From: DATLFA01 sp039934635
GTDB lineage: Bacteria; Actinomycetota; Acidimicrobiia; Acidimicrobiales; WLNW01
Direction: 5' to 3'
Assembly (NCBI GenBank): GCA_039934635.1
Contig: JBDTLT010000022.1
Coordinates: 1 to 42,577, forward strand
Length of the DNA: 42,577 bases
The notes under the pieces are model-generated. The model worked only from the letters and a program-made list of their open reading frames with translations. It had not been told where the DNA came from and ran no database searches. Positions within the stretch are counted from its first letter, which is position 1; every line of letters begins with the position of its first letter. A program made the position numbers and the translations under genes. Positions 32,574-40,275 of this stretch are shown one piece after another.

Positions 32574-33506
32574 ATGACGACCAAAGTGGCGTTCGTGACC
32601 GGGGCCAGCCGTGGCATCGGCAAGGTGTGCGCGCAGTATCTGGCCCGGGCGGGCTACGACGTGGCGATCACCGCGCGCACGGTGCAAGAGGGCGAAGCGC
32701 GTGAGCATTCGTCGACCCTCGCGAAGTCCAACACCAAACCATTGCCGGGCAGCCTCGAGTCCACCGCCGAGCTGGTCACCGCCGAAGGGCGCCAAGCGTT
32801 GCTCGTGCCGGCCGATCTTCTCGACGCACCGTCGTTGGGTGCGGCGGCGGCCACCGTCCTCGAGCGTTGGGGTCGCGTCGATGTCGTCCTCCACAACGGC
32901 CGCTACATCGGACCAGGCCACATGGATCTATTCATGGATACGCCGATCGAGCTGCTCGAAAAGCAGATCTACGCCAACGTCGTCGCGCCCCTCATCCTCA
33001 ACAAGTTCCTGCTGCCGGGGATGATCGCCCGCGGTTCGGGCACCATCATCAACATCTCGTCGGCGTCGGGCTACGCCAGCCCGACCAAGCCCGCCGGCCA
33101 GGGCGGCTGGGGCATGGGCTACGGCGTGTCCAAGGCCGCGTTCCACCGCGTCGCCGGCTTCCTCGCGACCGAGCTCGGCGACAAGGGCATCCGTTGCTTC
33201 AACGTGCAGCCCAACCTCATCGCCACCGAACGCATCGGCGCCGATATGGCCGAGTTCGGCATTCCCAACGTTGGGGCGCCGCCCGAGGTCATCGGTGCAA
33301 TGTGCGCGTGGCTCGTCACCGATCCCGAAGCCGACCAGTTCAACGGGCAGAACATCGAAGCGCAGTTCTTCGTACACGAGCGGGGCCTGTTGCCGGGATG
33401 GGACGGCCCCAATCCCAACGAGGCGCCCATCGCCTACGACCACTCCGGGCGCATCATCGACGATCTCGAAACCGCCCTGCGCCAGCGCGTCGGCTACACC
33501 TCGTAG
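32574..33506 (+). CDS. SDR-family oxidoreductase with extended loop and C-terminus
   Basis: A 310-residue SDR. VTGASRGIGKV glycine motif near residues 8-18, ITARTVQEGEAREHSSTLA after strand 2 opening a roughly 25-residue insertion (KPLPGSLESTAELV), VLHNGRYIGPG in place of NNAG, catalytic Ser in INISSASGYAS, Tyr-x3-Lys in GYGVSKAAFHR. The C-terminus is about 40 residues longer than in classical SDRs (ERGLLPGWDGPNPNEAP). ATG 32574 has GAGGGGGAGAGG just upstream. Followed by a tandem hairpin repeat, then a convergent SDR. Confidence 0.88.
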   Translation: MTTKVAFVTGASRGIGKVCAQYLARAGYDVAITARTVQEGEAREHSSTLAKSNTKPLPGSLESTAELVTAEGRQALLVPADLLDAPSLGAAAATVLERWGRVDVVLHNGRYIGPGHMDLFMDTPIELLEKQIYANVVAPLILNKFLLPGMIARGSGTIINISSASGYASPTKPAGQGGWGMGYGVSKAAFHRVAGFLATELGDKGIRCFNVQPNLIATERIGADMAEFGIPNVGAPPEVIGAMCAWLVTDPEADQFNGQNIEAQFFVHERGLLPGWDGPNPNEAPIAYDHSGRIIDDLETALRQRVGYTS

Positions 33507-33521
33507 CGGCCCGTCGCTCGT

Positions 33522-33579
33522 CACATTGACGGCGATAATCCGCCGCTGATCACATTGGCGGCGATAATCCGCCGCTCAT
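33522..33579. repeat. Tandem 29-bp repeat forming hairpins between convergent genes
   Basis: Two adjoining 29-bp copies (33522-33550 and 33551-33579) differ at two positions only. Each contains GGCGG/CCGCC-type arms around CGATAAT (ACGG in copy 1), so each can form a small hairpin. The second copy runs into the stop codon of the convergent SDR gene (33576). Likely a duplicated terminator. Confidence 0.7.
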
Positions 33580-34376
33580 GGCATCACGACGCCGCCGTTG
33601 GGGCGCAACGTCTGCCCGGTCATGAATCGTGACGCATCGCTTGCGAGGTAGAGCATCGCGTAGGTGATGTCCGTCGTCTCACCCGTCACCTTGAGTGGCG
33701 AGGTCGATCCACGGGCGCGCAGCGTGTCGGCTTTGGCCTGCTCGTCGATGCTGCCGTCGGCGCGGGTCCAATACGGCGACACCATCGGCGTATCGATGAA
33801 CCCGGGAGCGATCGCGTTCGCGCGGATGCCGTGTTCGCCGAGCTCGACTGCGGCGGTCTTGGTCAGATGCATCACGGCGGCCTTCGTGAGTCCGTACACG
33901 GAGATGGTGGGGGCGGGGACGTCGCCGCCGGCCGATGCGATGTTGATGATCGAGCCGCCCCCGTTGACGCTCATGGCGCGCGCCGCGGCGGCGATGCCCC
34001 AATAGACACCGATGAGGTTGACGTCGATGATCGACCGCAACGTGTCCTCGGTGGTATCGACGATCTTGGAGTAGCGGATGATGCCGGCGACGTTGGCCCA
34101 CACATCGATGGCGCCGTACGTGTCGACTGCGAGTTGCGCGAGTGCGTCGACTTCATTCTTCTCGCGGACGTCGGTCGGTCGCGCCGTGACATGGCCCCCG
34201 AGGTCGCCCACCAGTCGTGCCGTCTCCGCCAGGTCGTCCTTCACGTCCGCGATGACAACGTTGGCACCGGCCATTGCGAACGTGAGCGCGGCCTGGCGGC
34301 CGATTCCGTTCGCCGCGCCCGTGATCACTGCGGTGCGCCCGGCAAGGCCGAAGGCTGATTCGAGTTCAGGGTGCAT
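33576..34376 (-). CDS. SDR-family NAD-dependent oxidoreductase
   Basis: A 266-residue classical SDR: VITGAANGIGRQAALTF, VIADVKDDL (NAD-type Asp), WANVAGIIRYS, catalytic Ser in INIASAGGDVPAP, Tyr-x3-Lys in SVYGLTKAAVMH, and FMTGQTLRPNGG near the end. IASAG places Ala-Ser where SSxS is usual. ATG 34376 is used because TAATGA lies 6 nt upstream and no ribosome-binding site exists; TTG 34382 is only six bases further. Divergent from another SDR over 36 bp. Confidence 0.9.
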   Translation of the reverse strand: MHPELESAFGLAGRTAVITGAANGIGRQAALTFAMAGANVVIADVKDDLAETARLVGDLGGHVTARPTDVREKNEVDALAQLAVDTYGAIDVWANVAGIIRYSKIVDTTEDTLRSIIDVNLIGVYWGIAAAARAMSVNGGGSIINIASAGGDVPAPTISVYGLTKAAVMHLTKTAAVELGEHGIRANAIAPGFIDTPMVSPYWTRADGSIDEQAKADTLRARGSTSPLKVTGETTDITYAMLYLASDASRFMTGQTLRPNGGVVMP

Positions 34377-34382
34377 GGGCAA

Positions 34383-34412
34383 TCATTAGCAGGTTTCTGC
34401 TAGGCAGAGACC
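34383..34412. promoter_or_regulatory. Divergent SDR promoter with inverted repeat
   Basis: Between the two divergent SDR starts (34376 minus, 34413 plus) lies a dyad TAGCAG-GTTT-CTGCTA (34387-34402). A minus-strand TAATGA (34388 to 34383) and plus-strand TAGGCA (34401-34406) each stand 6 nt before their start codon and overlap the ends of the dyad. One bound repressor could silence both genes. Inferred. Confidence 0.45.
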
Positions 34413-35198
34413 ATGACGGATCGGCTTGGGGGCAGGCTCGAGGGCAGAGTCGCGCTGGTCACCGGTGGCGCGAGCGGCCAGGGCGAAGCCGAGGCGACGC
34501 TGTTCGCGGCCGAGGGTGCGACGGTGATCGTCGCCGATGTCAACGACGACGCCGGCAAAGCCGTGGCCGATGCCATCGGTTCGGCGGCGCACTATGTGCA
34601 TCTGGATGTCGCGGACTACGAACGATGGCTCGAGGTGGCACAAGAGATCGACCAACGCTTCGGCCGGCTCGACGTCCTCGTCAACAACGCCGGCATCGGT
34701 GTGGGGCCGGTACGCATCGACGAGATCGATCTGGCCGATCATCACCGACTCTTCGACATCAACGTGCACGGAGTTTTCTACGGCATCCGCACGTGTCTGC
34801 CGCTGCTGAAGGCGAGTGGCAACGCTTCGGTGATCAACACGTCGTCGATCGATGGCATCGCCGGTGTGTTGGGCATGAGCAGTTACGCCGCGACCAAGTT
34901 CGCGGTCACCGGCATCACCAAATCCACCGCGATCGAGTTGGGTGGCTTTGGCATCCGCGTCAACTCGATCCATCCGGGCGTGATCGCGACACCGATGGTG
35001 CGCGAGGCGCCCGCCGCAACGCAGCGGCGGCTCGAAGTGCTCATGGCCCGCCAGCCGATCCCTCGGCCCGGTACGGCGGACGAGATTGCCAAGCTTGCGC
35101 TCTTCCTCGCGAGCGACGACAGTTCGTATTGCACCGGCGCCGAGTTCGTCATCGATGGTGGGCATCTTGCCGGCCCCTATCGCGATCCTCTCGCCTGA
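34413..35198 (+). CDS. SDR-family NAD-dependent oxidoreductase
   Basis: A 261-residue classical SDR: ALVTGGASGQGEAEATLF (GGASGQG, with Gln in place of Ile), VIVADVNDDAGKAV with the NAD-type Asp, VLVNNAGIGVG, catalytic Ser in INTSSIDGIAG, Tyr-x3-Lys in SSYAATKFAVTG and YCTGAEFVIDGG. Members of this subgroup act on steroid or other cyclic alcohols; that is only suggestive. The beta-hydroxyacid dehydrogenase gene begins 16 bp after its stop, so they form an operon. Confidence 0.9.
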   Translation: MTDRLGGRLEGRVALVTGGASGQGEAEATLFAAEGATVIVADVNDDAGKAVADAIGSAAHYVHLDVADYERWLEVAQEIDQRFGRLDVLVNNAGIGVGPVRIDEIDLADHHRLFDINVHGVFYGIRTCLPLLKASGNASVINTSSIDGIAGVLGMSSYAATKFAVTGITKSTAIELGGFGIRVNSIHPGVIATPMVREAPAATQRRLEVLMARQPIPRPGTADEIAKLALFLASDDSSYCTGAEFVIDGGHLAGPYRDPLA

Positions 35199-35214
35199 AT
35201 CAAAGGAGCTACCG

Positions 35215-36078
35215 ATGCGTGTCGCGTTCCTCGGGCTCGGTCAGATGGGTGGTCACATGTGCGACCACGTCATCGCCGGCGGCCACGACGTCACGGTGTT
35301 CGATCCTTATCCGCCGGCGGTCGAGCCGCGAGTGAAGGCGGGCGCCAAAGTTGCCGCAACACCCGCTGAGGCCGCGCGCGGCGCCGACGCGATCTGCGTC
35401 GTCGTGCGTACCGACGAACAAGCGCTCGAATCGATCGCCGGCGCAAACGGCGTGCTCGCGGGTGCGCCCACCAACTCGATCGTGATGTTGCATTCGACGG
35501 TCGCACCGGAAACCGTTCGCACGCTTCACGCCGCATGTACCGCAAAGGGCGTGCGCTTCATCGACGCCGGCATCAGCGGCGGCGAGCCTGGTTCCTTGGC
35601 CGGCACGCTCTATCTCATCTGTGGTGGCGACCAGGCGACCATCGACGAAGCCAAGCCGGTGCTCGAGTGCTTTGCCGGTCACGTCGTGCGCTTCGGTGAC
35701 ATCGGCGCGGGTATGGCGGCGAAGTTGGCCCGCAACATGATGCAATACACCATGTGGGTCGCGGCCCACGAGGCGATCGCACTGGCCGAAGCGGCCGGCA
35801 TCGACTTTGCGGCGTTTGCGCATCTGATCCGCGAGACCGACGTCAAGAGCACGGCCGAGTTCGTCTTCGGTCGAGGCACGACCGCACTCTTCGACGAGGA
35901 TGGCAATCCCGAAGCGGCGGCGATCGTCAAACCGACGATCGGCCTCGGCTTCAAGGATCTGAAGGACGCATTCCTTCTTGCCGACGAGGTTGGCGCCGAA
36001 GTCGTGCTCGCACGCGACGCGCGGCCACGCTTCGGCTACGCGATGGGGCTCGCGATCACGCCCGACGATGCCGTGTGA
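35215..36078 (+). CDS. 3-hydroxyisobutyrate dehydrogenase-like NAD(P)-dependent oxidoreductase
   Basis: A 287-residue beta-hydroxyacid dehydrogenase. N-terminal Rossmann VAFLGLGQMGGHMCDHVI at residues 3-20, VTVFDPYPP, the substrate-binding FIDAGISGGEPGSLAGTLYL (DAxxSGGxxGA signature with small changes), catalytic Lys in GAGMAAKLARNMMQY, and a helical C-terminal domain. It oxidises 3-hydroxyacids such as 3-hydroxyisobutyrate or related tartronate-type compounds. ATG 35215 has AAAGGAG six bases upstream. Co-transcribed with the SDR before it; ends 9 bp from the convergent VOC gene. Confidence 0.9.
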   Translation: MRVAFLGLGQMGGHMCDHVIAGGHDVTVFDPYPPAVEPRVKAGAKVAATPAEAARGADAICVVVRTDEQALESIAGANGVLAGAPTNSIVMLHSTVAPETVRTLHAACTAKGVRFIDAGISGGEPGSLAGTLYLICGGDQATIDEAKPVLECFAGHVVRFGDIGAGMAAKLARNMMQYTMWVAAHEAIALAEAAGIDFAAFAHLIRETDVKSTAEFVFGRGTTALFDEDGNPEAAAIVKPTIGLGFKDLKDAFLLADEVGAEVVLARDARPRFGYAMGLAITPDDAV

Positions 36079-36087
36079 GGCACGGCC

Positions 36088-36534
36088 TCAAAGGCGCAGC
36101 GCCTTGGTCGGTGCCATCACGGCGGTCGGGTCGTCGCGCCACAGTTCGGGCTGCACGTCGATGTAGAGCTCGATCTCGTTGCCGTCGGGGTCTTCGATAT
36201 AGAGCGAGTGGGTCACCGTGTGGTCACTCGCACCAACGACTTTGATGCCGGCGGCCTGGATCGTCGCGAGCGCTTCTCGCAACTCGTCATCGCTCTCACC
36301 GACCTTGAGGCCCATGTGGTAGAAGCCGACTCGGCGACCCGCCGGGATGGGCGTCGCGTCGTTGCCGACCTGAATGAGCAACAACTCGTGATGCGTACGC
36401 CCCGAGCCGTATGCGGCAACGGCGTTGTCGACCGCGTGCAGCTCGTGGAACCCGAGCACGTCACGATAGAAGTGGCGTGATCGCTGGAGGTCGCGCACGT
36501 ACAACACGACGTGCCCGAGTTCTTGGATCTTCAT
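36088..36534 (-). CDS. VOC-family (glyoxalase/dioxygenase-fold) protein
   Basis: A 148-residue protein with paired beta-alpha-beta modules. Metal ligands are visible as His8 in LGHVVLYVRD, His in GFYHMGLKV and Glu in GNEIELYID, which is the set used by extradiol dioxygenases and glyoxalases; RSRHFYRDVLGF and YIEDPDGNE are typical. Could be an extradiol-type dioxygenase, epimerase or thiol-transfer enzyme. ATG 36534 is preceded by AAAGG and lies 2 bp after the YceI stop, so the two genes share a transcript. Confidence 0.88.
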   Translation of the reverse strand: MKIQELGHVVLYVRDLQRSRHFYRDVLGFHELHAVDNAVAAYGSGRTHHELLLIQVGNDATPIPAGRRVGFYHMGLKVGESDDELREALATIQAAGIKVVGASDHTVTHSLYIEDPDGNEIELYIDVQPELWRDDPTAVMAPTKALRL

Positions 36535-36536
36535 GG

Positions 36537-37079
36537 TCAGGCCTTTACTGCTTGGATGTCGAGTTGAATCTTGACCTTGTCGCCGACGAGGACGCCACCT
36601 GCTTCGAGTGCCACGTTCCACTCGAGGCCGAAATCCTTGCGGTTGATCTCGGTCTCGGCGCTGAAACCGGCTTTGGTGTTGCCCCACGGATCGGTGCTGA
36701 CGCCGTCGAATTCGAGGTCGAACACTACCGGCTTGGTGACGTTCTTGACCGTGAGCAAACCGGCGAGGCGGAAGTCGTCGCCGTGTTCTTGGATGCCGGT
36801 GCTGACGAAGCTGAGTTCAGGGTAGTTGTCGACGTCGAAGAAGTCGCCACTCCTCAAATGGACGTCACGGGATTCGTCGCCGGTCGTGACCGACTTGGTG
36901 TCCGCAACGGCCTGGACCGTGGAGCGCAGGGGGTCTTCGGTCACGGTGATCGTGCCGCCGAACGACTCGAAGCGCCCGCGGACCTTGCTGATCATGAGGT
37001 GCCGAGCCGAAAAGCTGATGGCCGAGTGTGACTGGTCCACGTTCCATGTGCCGGGGGTGAGGCCTTTGATGTTCGCCAT
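36537..37079 (-). CDS. YceI-family lipid-binding-like protein
   Basis: A 180-residue YceI beta-barrel: GTWNVDQSHSAISFSARHLM at the start, VRGRFESFGGTITV, DVDNYPELSFVST, LLTVKNVTKPVVFDLEF and DFGLEWN near the end. YceI folds bind long-chain isoprenoid lipids. No signal peptide is present, so this copy is cytoplasmic. ATG 37079 has AAAGGAG six bases upstream; an in-frame start at 37106 is less likely. Divergent from a MarR gene with palindromic operators between, and followed by the VOC gene, an arrangement seen for peroxide or quinone-responsive MarR units. Confidence 0.9.
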   Translation of the reverse strand: MANIKGLTPGTWNVDQSHSAISFSARHLMISKVRGRFESFGGTITVTEDPLRSTVQAVADTKSVTTGDESRDVHLRSGDFFDVDNYPELSFVSTGIQEHGDDFRLAGLLTVKNVTKPVVFDLEFDGVSTDPWGNTKAGFSAETEINRKDFGLEWNVALEAGGVLVGDKVKIQLDIQAVKA

Positions 37080-37116
37080 TGTGTGCTCCTTTGTTGGGTA
37101 CTGCACTCAATGGAAC

Positions 37117-37158
37117 ATAGTTGCGCTCGCAACTATTCCGTCTTACTTGCGTACGCAA
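37117..37158. promoter_or_regulatory. MarR operator palindromes
   Basis: A 20-bp near-continuous palindrome ATAGTTGCG-CT-CGCAACTAT (37117-37136) and a 12-bp palindrome TTGCGTACGCAA (37147-37158) followed by TAGTTG share the half-site TTGCG/CGCAA. They lie between the divergent YceI and MarR starts, where a MarR dimer should bind to control both. The MarR -10 box TAGGCT is at 37185-37190. Confidence 0.7.
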
Positions 37159-37184
37159 TAGTTGTGACACGAAGCACCCTCCTC

Positions 37185-37196
37185 TAGGCTGTTTCT
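37185..37196 (+). promoter_or_regulatory. Leaderless -10 box of the MarR gene
   Basis: TAGGCT (37185-37190) ends 6 nt before ATG 37197; no Shine-Dalgarno is present. Same box and spacing as before the TetR gene at 27889. Confidence 0.58.
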
Positions 37197-37661
37197 ATGG
37201 CCAAGTGGCTCGACGACGAAGAAATGAAGGCGTGGCGGGGGCTGGTCGACGTGTTCGCCGACGTCGAGGCCTCGCTCGGCGCCGAGCTCGTCGATCATCA
37301 CGGCATCTCGAGCGGTGATTATGCGGTACTCGTGGCGTTGTCCGAGGCCGAGGGCCACCGGCGACGCATGTGCGATCTCGCGTCGGTGCTCCACCTCTCG
37401 CCGAGCGGGCTCACGCGGCGCCTCGACGGGTTGGTCAAAAAGGGGTTCGTGGCGCGCGAGCCGCTCGCCGACGACCGGCGGGTGACGATGGCGGCGCTGA
37501 CGAACAGGGGCATGGCAAAGCTCGAAAGAGCGGCACCGCTGCACGTCGATGGCGTCCGCCGGCACTTGCTCGATCACCTGACCCGCACCCAGATCCGCCA
37601 ACTGGGTGCGGTTCTGTCTACAGTGCAGCGCCGCCGCCACGAAGCGATGGCCGACGAGTAG
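37197..37661 (+). CDS. MarR-family regulator
   Basis: A 154-residue MarR protein. Winged-helix core: SGDYAVLVALSEAEGHRRRM, CDLASVLHLSPSGLTRRLDG (recognition helix region), LVKKGFVAREPLADDRRVTM with the DxRxx wing, and ALTNRGMAKLERAAP. MarR proteins bind palindromes as dimers and release them with phenolic ligands or after oxidation; a single Cys sits in the RMCDLA stretch. It is divergent from YceI across two palindromes sharing CGCAA half-sites. The SDR gene at 37701 follows by 39 bp and may be co-transcribed. Confidence 0.9.
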   Translation: MAKWLDDEEMKAWRGLVDVFADVEASLGAELVDHHGISSGDYAVLVALSEAEGHRRRMCDLASVLHLSPSGLTRRLDGLVKKGFVAREPLADDRRVTMAALTNRGMAKLERAAPLHVDGVRRHLLDHLTRTQIRQLGAVLSTVQRRRHEAMADE

Positions 37662-37700
37662 GAGAGAGCTCGAGCGGCTCTCAGAGCGGAGCGACCAGCC

Positions 37701-38627
37701 GTGGGGTTCGACACGACGACCGATGAGGTGCTCGACGGTGTCGATCTGCTTGGCACCATCGCTCTGGTGACCGGCGCATCGACCGGGTTGGGGCTCGAGA
37801 CGGCTCGGGCGCTGGCCTCGGCCGGCGCCGCGGTGACGCTGGCGGTACGCACCGAGTCGCGGGGCGAGGCTGCCGCCGCGGCGATCCGCCAGCAACTGCC
37901 CGAGGCCTCCCTCGAAGTCGGTCTGCTCGATCTGACATCACTCGCGAGCGTTCGGGAATTCGCCGCGGGGTTCACGGCGAGACACGATCGCCTCGACATC
38001 CTGGTCAACAACGCCGGCGTGATGGCCACCCCGTTCGAACGCACCGCCGACGGGTTCGAGTTGCAGTTCGGCACCAATCACTTGGGTCACTTCTTGTTGA
38101 CCAACCTGCTGACCCCGTTGTTGATCGCGGGGGCACCGTCGCGAGTGGTCAATCTCTCTTCCGGTGGACATCGCAGCTCCGACATCATCTGGGACGACCC
38201 CAACTACGAGCGGCGCGCGTACGACAAGTTCGAGTCTTACGGGCAGTCCAAGACGGCGAACATCTTGTTCAGCGTCGAACTCGATCGGCGGCTGCACGAT
38301 CGCGGTGTGCGTTCGTATGCGGTGCATCCGGGGATGATCGCGACCGAACTCGGGCGCCATATGACACGGGATGACTACCAGGCCCTGAAAGAGAGGGCGA
38401 AGAGCCGCCCGGGCGGCGGCTTTCCGCAACGCAAGTCGATCGAGTCCGGCGCGGCGACCTCGGTCTGGGCCGCCACGTCCGACGAAATGCAGGAGCAGGG
38501 CGGGGTGTACTGCGAAGACTGCGCAGTAAGTGACCAGCATGCGCCGTGGGCGCTCGATGCCGATGCTGCCCGACGGCTGTGGACGATGTCCGAGACCTTC
38601 GTTGGCCAAAGTTTCCCGGACGCCTGA
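37701..38627 (+). CDS. SDR-family oxidoreductase, retinol dehydrogenase-like
   Basis: A 308-residue SDR of the WWOX/retinol-dehydrogenase-like branch: ALVTGASTGLGLETARAL, LAVRTESRGEAAAAAI (Arg after strand 2 suggests NADP preference), ILVNNAGVMATPF, the FGTNHLGHFLLTNLL segment characteristic of this branch, catalytic Ser in VNLSSGGHRSSD and Tyr-x3-Lys in SYGQSKTANILF. Acts on a hydrophobic alcohol or ketone. GTG 37701 has GGAGCG upstream. The thioesterase gene starts 6 bp after the stop, indicating an operon. Confidence 0.9.
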   Translation: MGFDTTTDEVLDGVDLLGTIALVTGASTGLGLETARALASAGAAVTLAVRTESRGEAAAAAIRQQLPEASLEVGLLDLTSLASVREFAAGFTARHDRLDILVNNAGVMATPFERTADGFELQFGTNHLGHFLLTNLLTPLLIAGAPSRVVNLSSGGHRSSDIIWDDPNYERRAYDKFESYGQSKTANILFSVELDRRLHDRGVRSYAVHPGMIATELGRHMTRDDYQALKERAKSRPGGGFPQRKSIESGAATSVWAATSDEMQEQGGVYCEDCAVSDQHAPWALDADAARRLWTMSETFVGQSFPDA

Positions 38628-38633
38628 GCCCTC

Positions 38634-39053
38634 GTGCGCATCAACGCCGATCCATCGACAGATCCAAGTGCGTACCCATTCGCCCATGACATCCGCGTAC
38701 GGTTTGCCGAGACCGATGCGATGGGCATTGTCCATCATGCGTCGTATCTCCCGTACCTCGAAGAAGCGCGCGTTGCGTACCTCCGTAGCGTCGACCACGA
38801 CTATGTGTCGGTGCGTGACTCTGGCCTGAACTTCGCAGTGATCGAGGTCGCGCTGAAATACATTCGGCCGTGCTACTTCGACGACGTGGTGACCGTGCAC
38901 CTGCGCCTCGGCACTCGTAGCAAAGCCACGTTTCAGATCGAATATCTGCTCACCGTCGGCGGCGAAACCCGCCTCACCGCGGTGACCGCCCATGGCTGCA
39001 TCGACCATCGAGGCCGCCCGCTGCGCCTCCCCGCCTGGTTCGCCACCCTCTAG
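38634..39053 (+). CDS. 4HBT hotdog-fold acyl-CoA thioesterase (YbgC-like)
   Basis: A 139-residue hotdog protein. Catalytic Asp lies in RFAETDAMGIVHHASYLPYL, the YbgC/4-hydroxybenzoyl-CoA thioesterase signature, followed by LEEARVAYL; the sheet continues through VALKYIRPCYFDDVVTVHLR. It hydrolyses an acyl-CoA in the cytoplasm. GTG 38634 is close behind the SDR stop, with no clear ribosome-binding site, consistent with coupled translation. Substrate could be the acyl-CoA product of neighbouring SDR/crotonase steps. Confidence 0.9.
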   Translation: MRINADPSTDPSAYPFAHDIRVRFAETDAMGIVHHASYLPYLEEARVAYLRSVDHDYVSVRDSGLNFAVIEVALKYIRPCYFDDVVTVHLRLGTRSKATFQIEYLLTVGGETRLTAVTAHGCIDHRGRPLRLPAWFATL

Positions 39054-39080
39054 AGGCGCGCCCGCGGTTAAAACGTGCGG

Positions 39081-40202
39081 TCAGGGGACGTAGGTGCCGT
39101 CGAGCATGCGCTCGAGGAGGGCTCGATGGCTGATGGCGTCGTCGGGGTCGGCGGGCATCTCGGTCTCACCGAAGTGCGCGGAGCGGCGAGTGATGCGAAA
39201 CATGATGATCGCGAAGCGCAACGCGGCGTACGCCTCGTACCAATCCATGTCGGCCGGCTCATAACCGGTGAGCGCGCGATACGCGACATCGACGTCGGTG
39301 CGCCGCAAGAAATCGGGTAGCCCAGGCACGCCGACGCGCTCCGCGATCTCTTGAAAGCTGCGGTGCAGGCAGATCAGCCACGCGAGGTCGACCTCGCGCG
39401 GCGCAATACCGACCATCTCCCAGTCGAGCACCGCGACAGGAAGGAAGTCTCGATACAAGATGTTGCCGATACGCGAGTCGCCCCAACTGATCACCGCCTC
39501 GCTCTCGGCCGGCCAGTGTTCGTCGAGCCAGCGGAACGATCGCTCGATGAGTGGCGATCGAACGCCGTCGGCGGCGACCCAGTCGTAGAACCGGCGTTGG
39601 TCCTCGACGTGGCGGCGCAACGGCGTCGCGCCGTCGACGTCGTACTCCAGAAACGTGCAATGGTCGCCGATCGGTATCGCGTGCAGATCGGCGATCACTT
39701 CGATGGTCGCCTGCTGCAGCGCGGCGCGTTCGGCGGGCGACGCTTGTGTCAACCAGCTGCCGAAGACGTACGGCATCATGTCGGGCGGTACCTGCCCGTC
39801 GACGTGCCCCATCACCAAGAACGGTGAGCCGAGCCACTCGTCGCTCGGCTCGTACCACCGCATGGTGGGAACAGGCACGCGGCTGCGTTCGCCCACCAGT
39901 TGCATGACGCGGAACTGCTTTTCAAGGTCGTAGGTAGGGAACACTGGCACGGCGGCCGAGTCGGGGCTCAGGCGCACGACGAGTCGCTCTCGCTGCGGGC
40001 TCTGGTCGTGCCACTCGACGGTCACGAGAATCGTCTCGCTCGACATGCCGTTGGTCGAGGGCGCGTCGAACTCCGCGATCGTCACGGCGGTACCCGCCGG
40101 ATGCGTCTGCTGTAGCCAGCTCTGGAGGCCCGTGCGCAAGGTCGCTCGATCGCGGGTCGAGGTCTTGGGACGTTCGATCGACATCTCGGATTCGTCAGCC
40201 AC
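39081..40202 (-). CDS. Aminoglycoside phosphotransferase-fold kinase (ACAD10/11-like)
   Basis: A 373-residue APH-family kinase. Brenner-type catalytic loop is AVISWGDSRIGNILYRD (Gly-Asp in place of the usual His-Gly-Asp) and the metal Asp is in PVAVLDWEMVGIAPREVDLA. The N-lobe has LVVRLSPDSAAVPVF with an Arg in the nucleotide region. This branch occurs beside acyl-CoA metabolism and is thought to phosphorylate hydroxyacyl-CoAs or alcohols, not antibiotics. I set the start at GTG 40202 because TATATT lies 6 nt upstream; the ATG at 40220 would place that box inside the gene. Confidence 0.88.
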   Translation of the reverse strand: MADESEMSIERPKTSTRDRATLRTGLQSWLQQTHPAGTAVTIAEFDAPSTNGMSSETILVTVEWHDQSPQRERLVVRLSPDSAAVPVFPTYDLEKQFRVMQLVGERSRVPVPTMRWYEPSDEWLGSPFLVMGHVDGQVPPDMMPYVFGSWLTQASPAERAALQQATIEVIADLHAIPIGDHCTFLEYDVDGATPLRRHVEDQRRFYDWVAADGVRSPLIERSFRWLDEHWPAESEAVISWGDSRIGNILYRDFLPVAVLDWEMVGIAPREVDLAWLICLHRSFQEIAERVGVPGLPDFLRRTDVDVAYRALTGYEPADMDWYEAYAALRFAIIMFRITRRSAHFGETEMPADPDDAISHRALLERMLDGTYVP

Positions 40203-40275
40203 GGCCGCAATATAGGACATGGCCTCCGGGCACGAGCGGCGCTTCGGAGCGAGAGCCGGGCGCTACATTGCGGCG
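40203..40275. promoter_or_regulatory. Divergent leaderless promoters
   Basis: Minus-strand TATATT (40214 to 40209) is 6 nt before GTG 40202, and plus-strand TACATT (40264-40269) is 6 nt before ATG 40276. The following six bases are GCGGCC and GCGGCG. No Shine-Dalgarno on either side. Confidence 0.6.

Noticed and set aside
33522..33579. CRISPR-like repeat
   Set aside because: Only two abutting copies, no spacers and no cas genes.
39081..40202. Antibiotic-resistance aminoglycoside kinase
   Set aside because: The APH fold is of the acyl-CoA-metabolism-associated type, with GD in place of HGD, and sits among SDR/thioesterase genes; no resistance role is supported.
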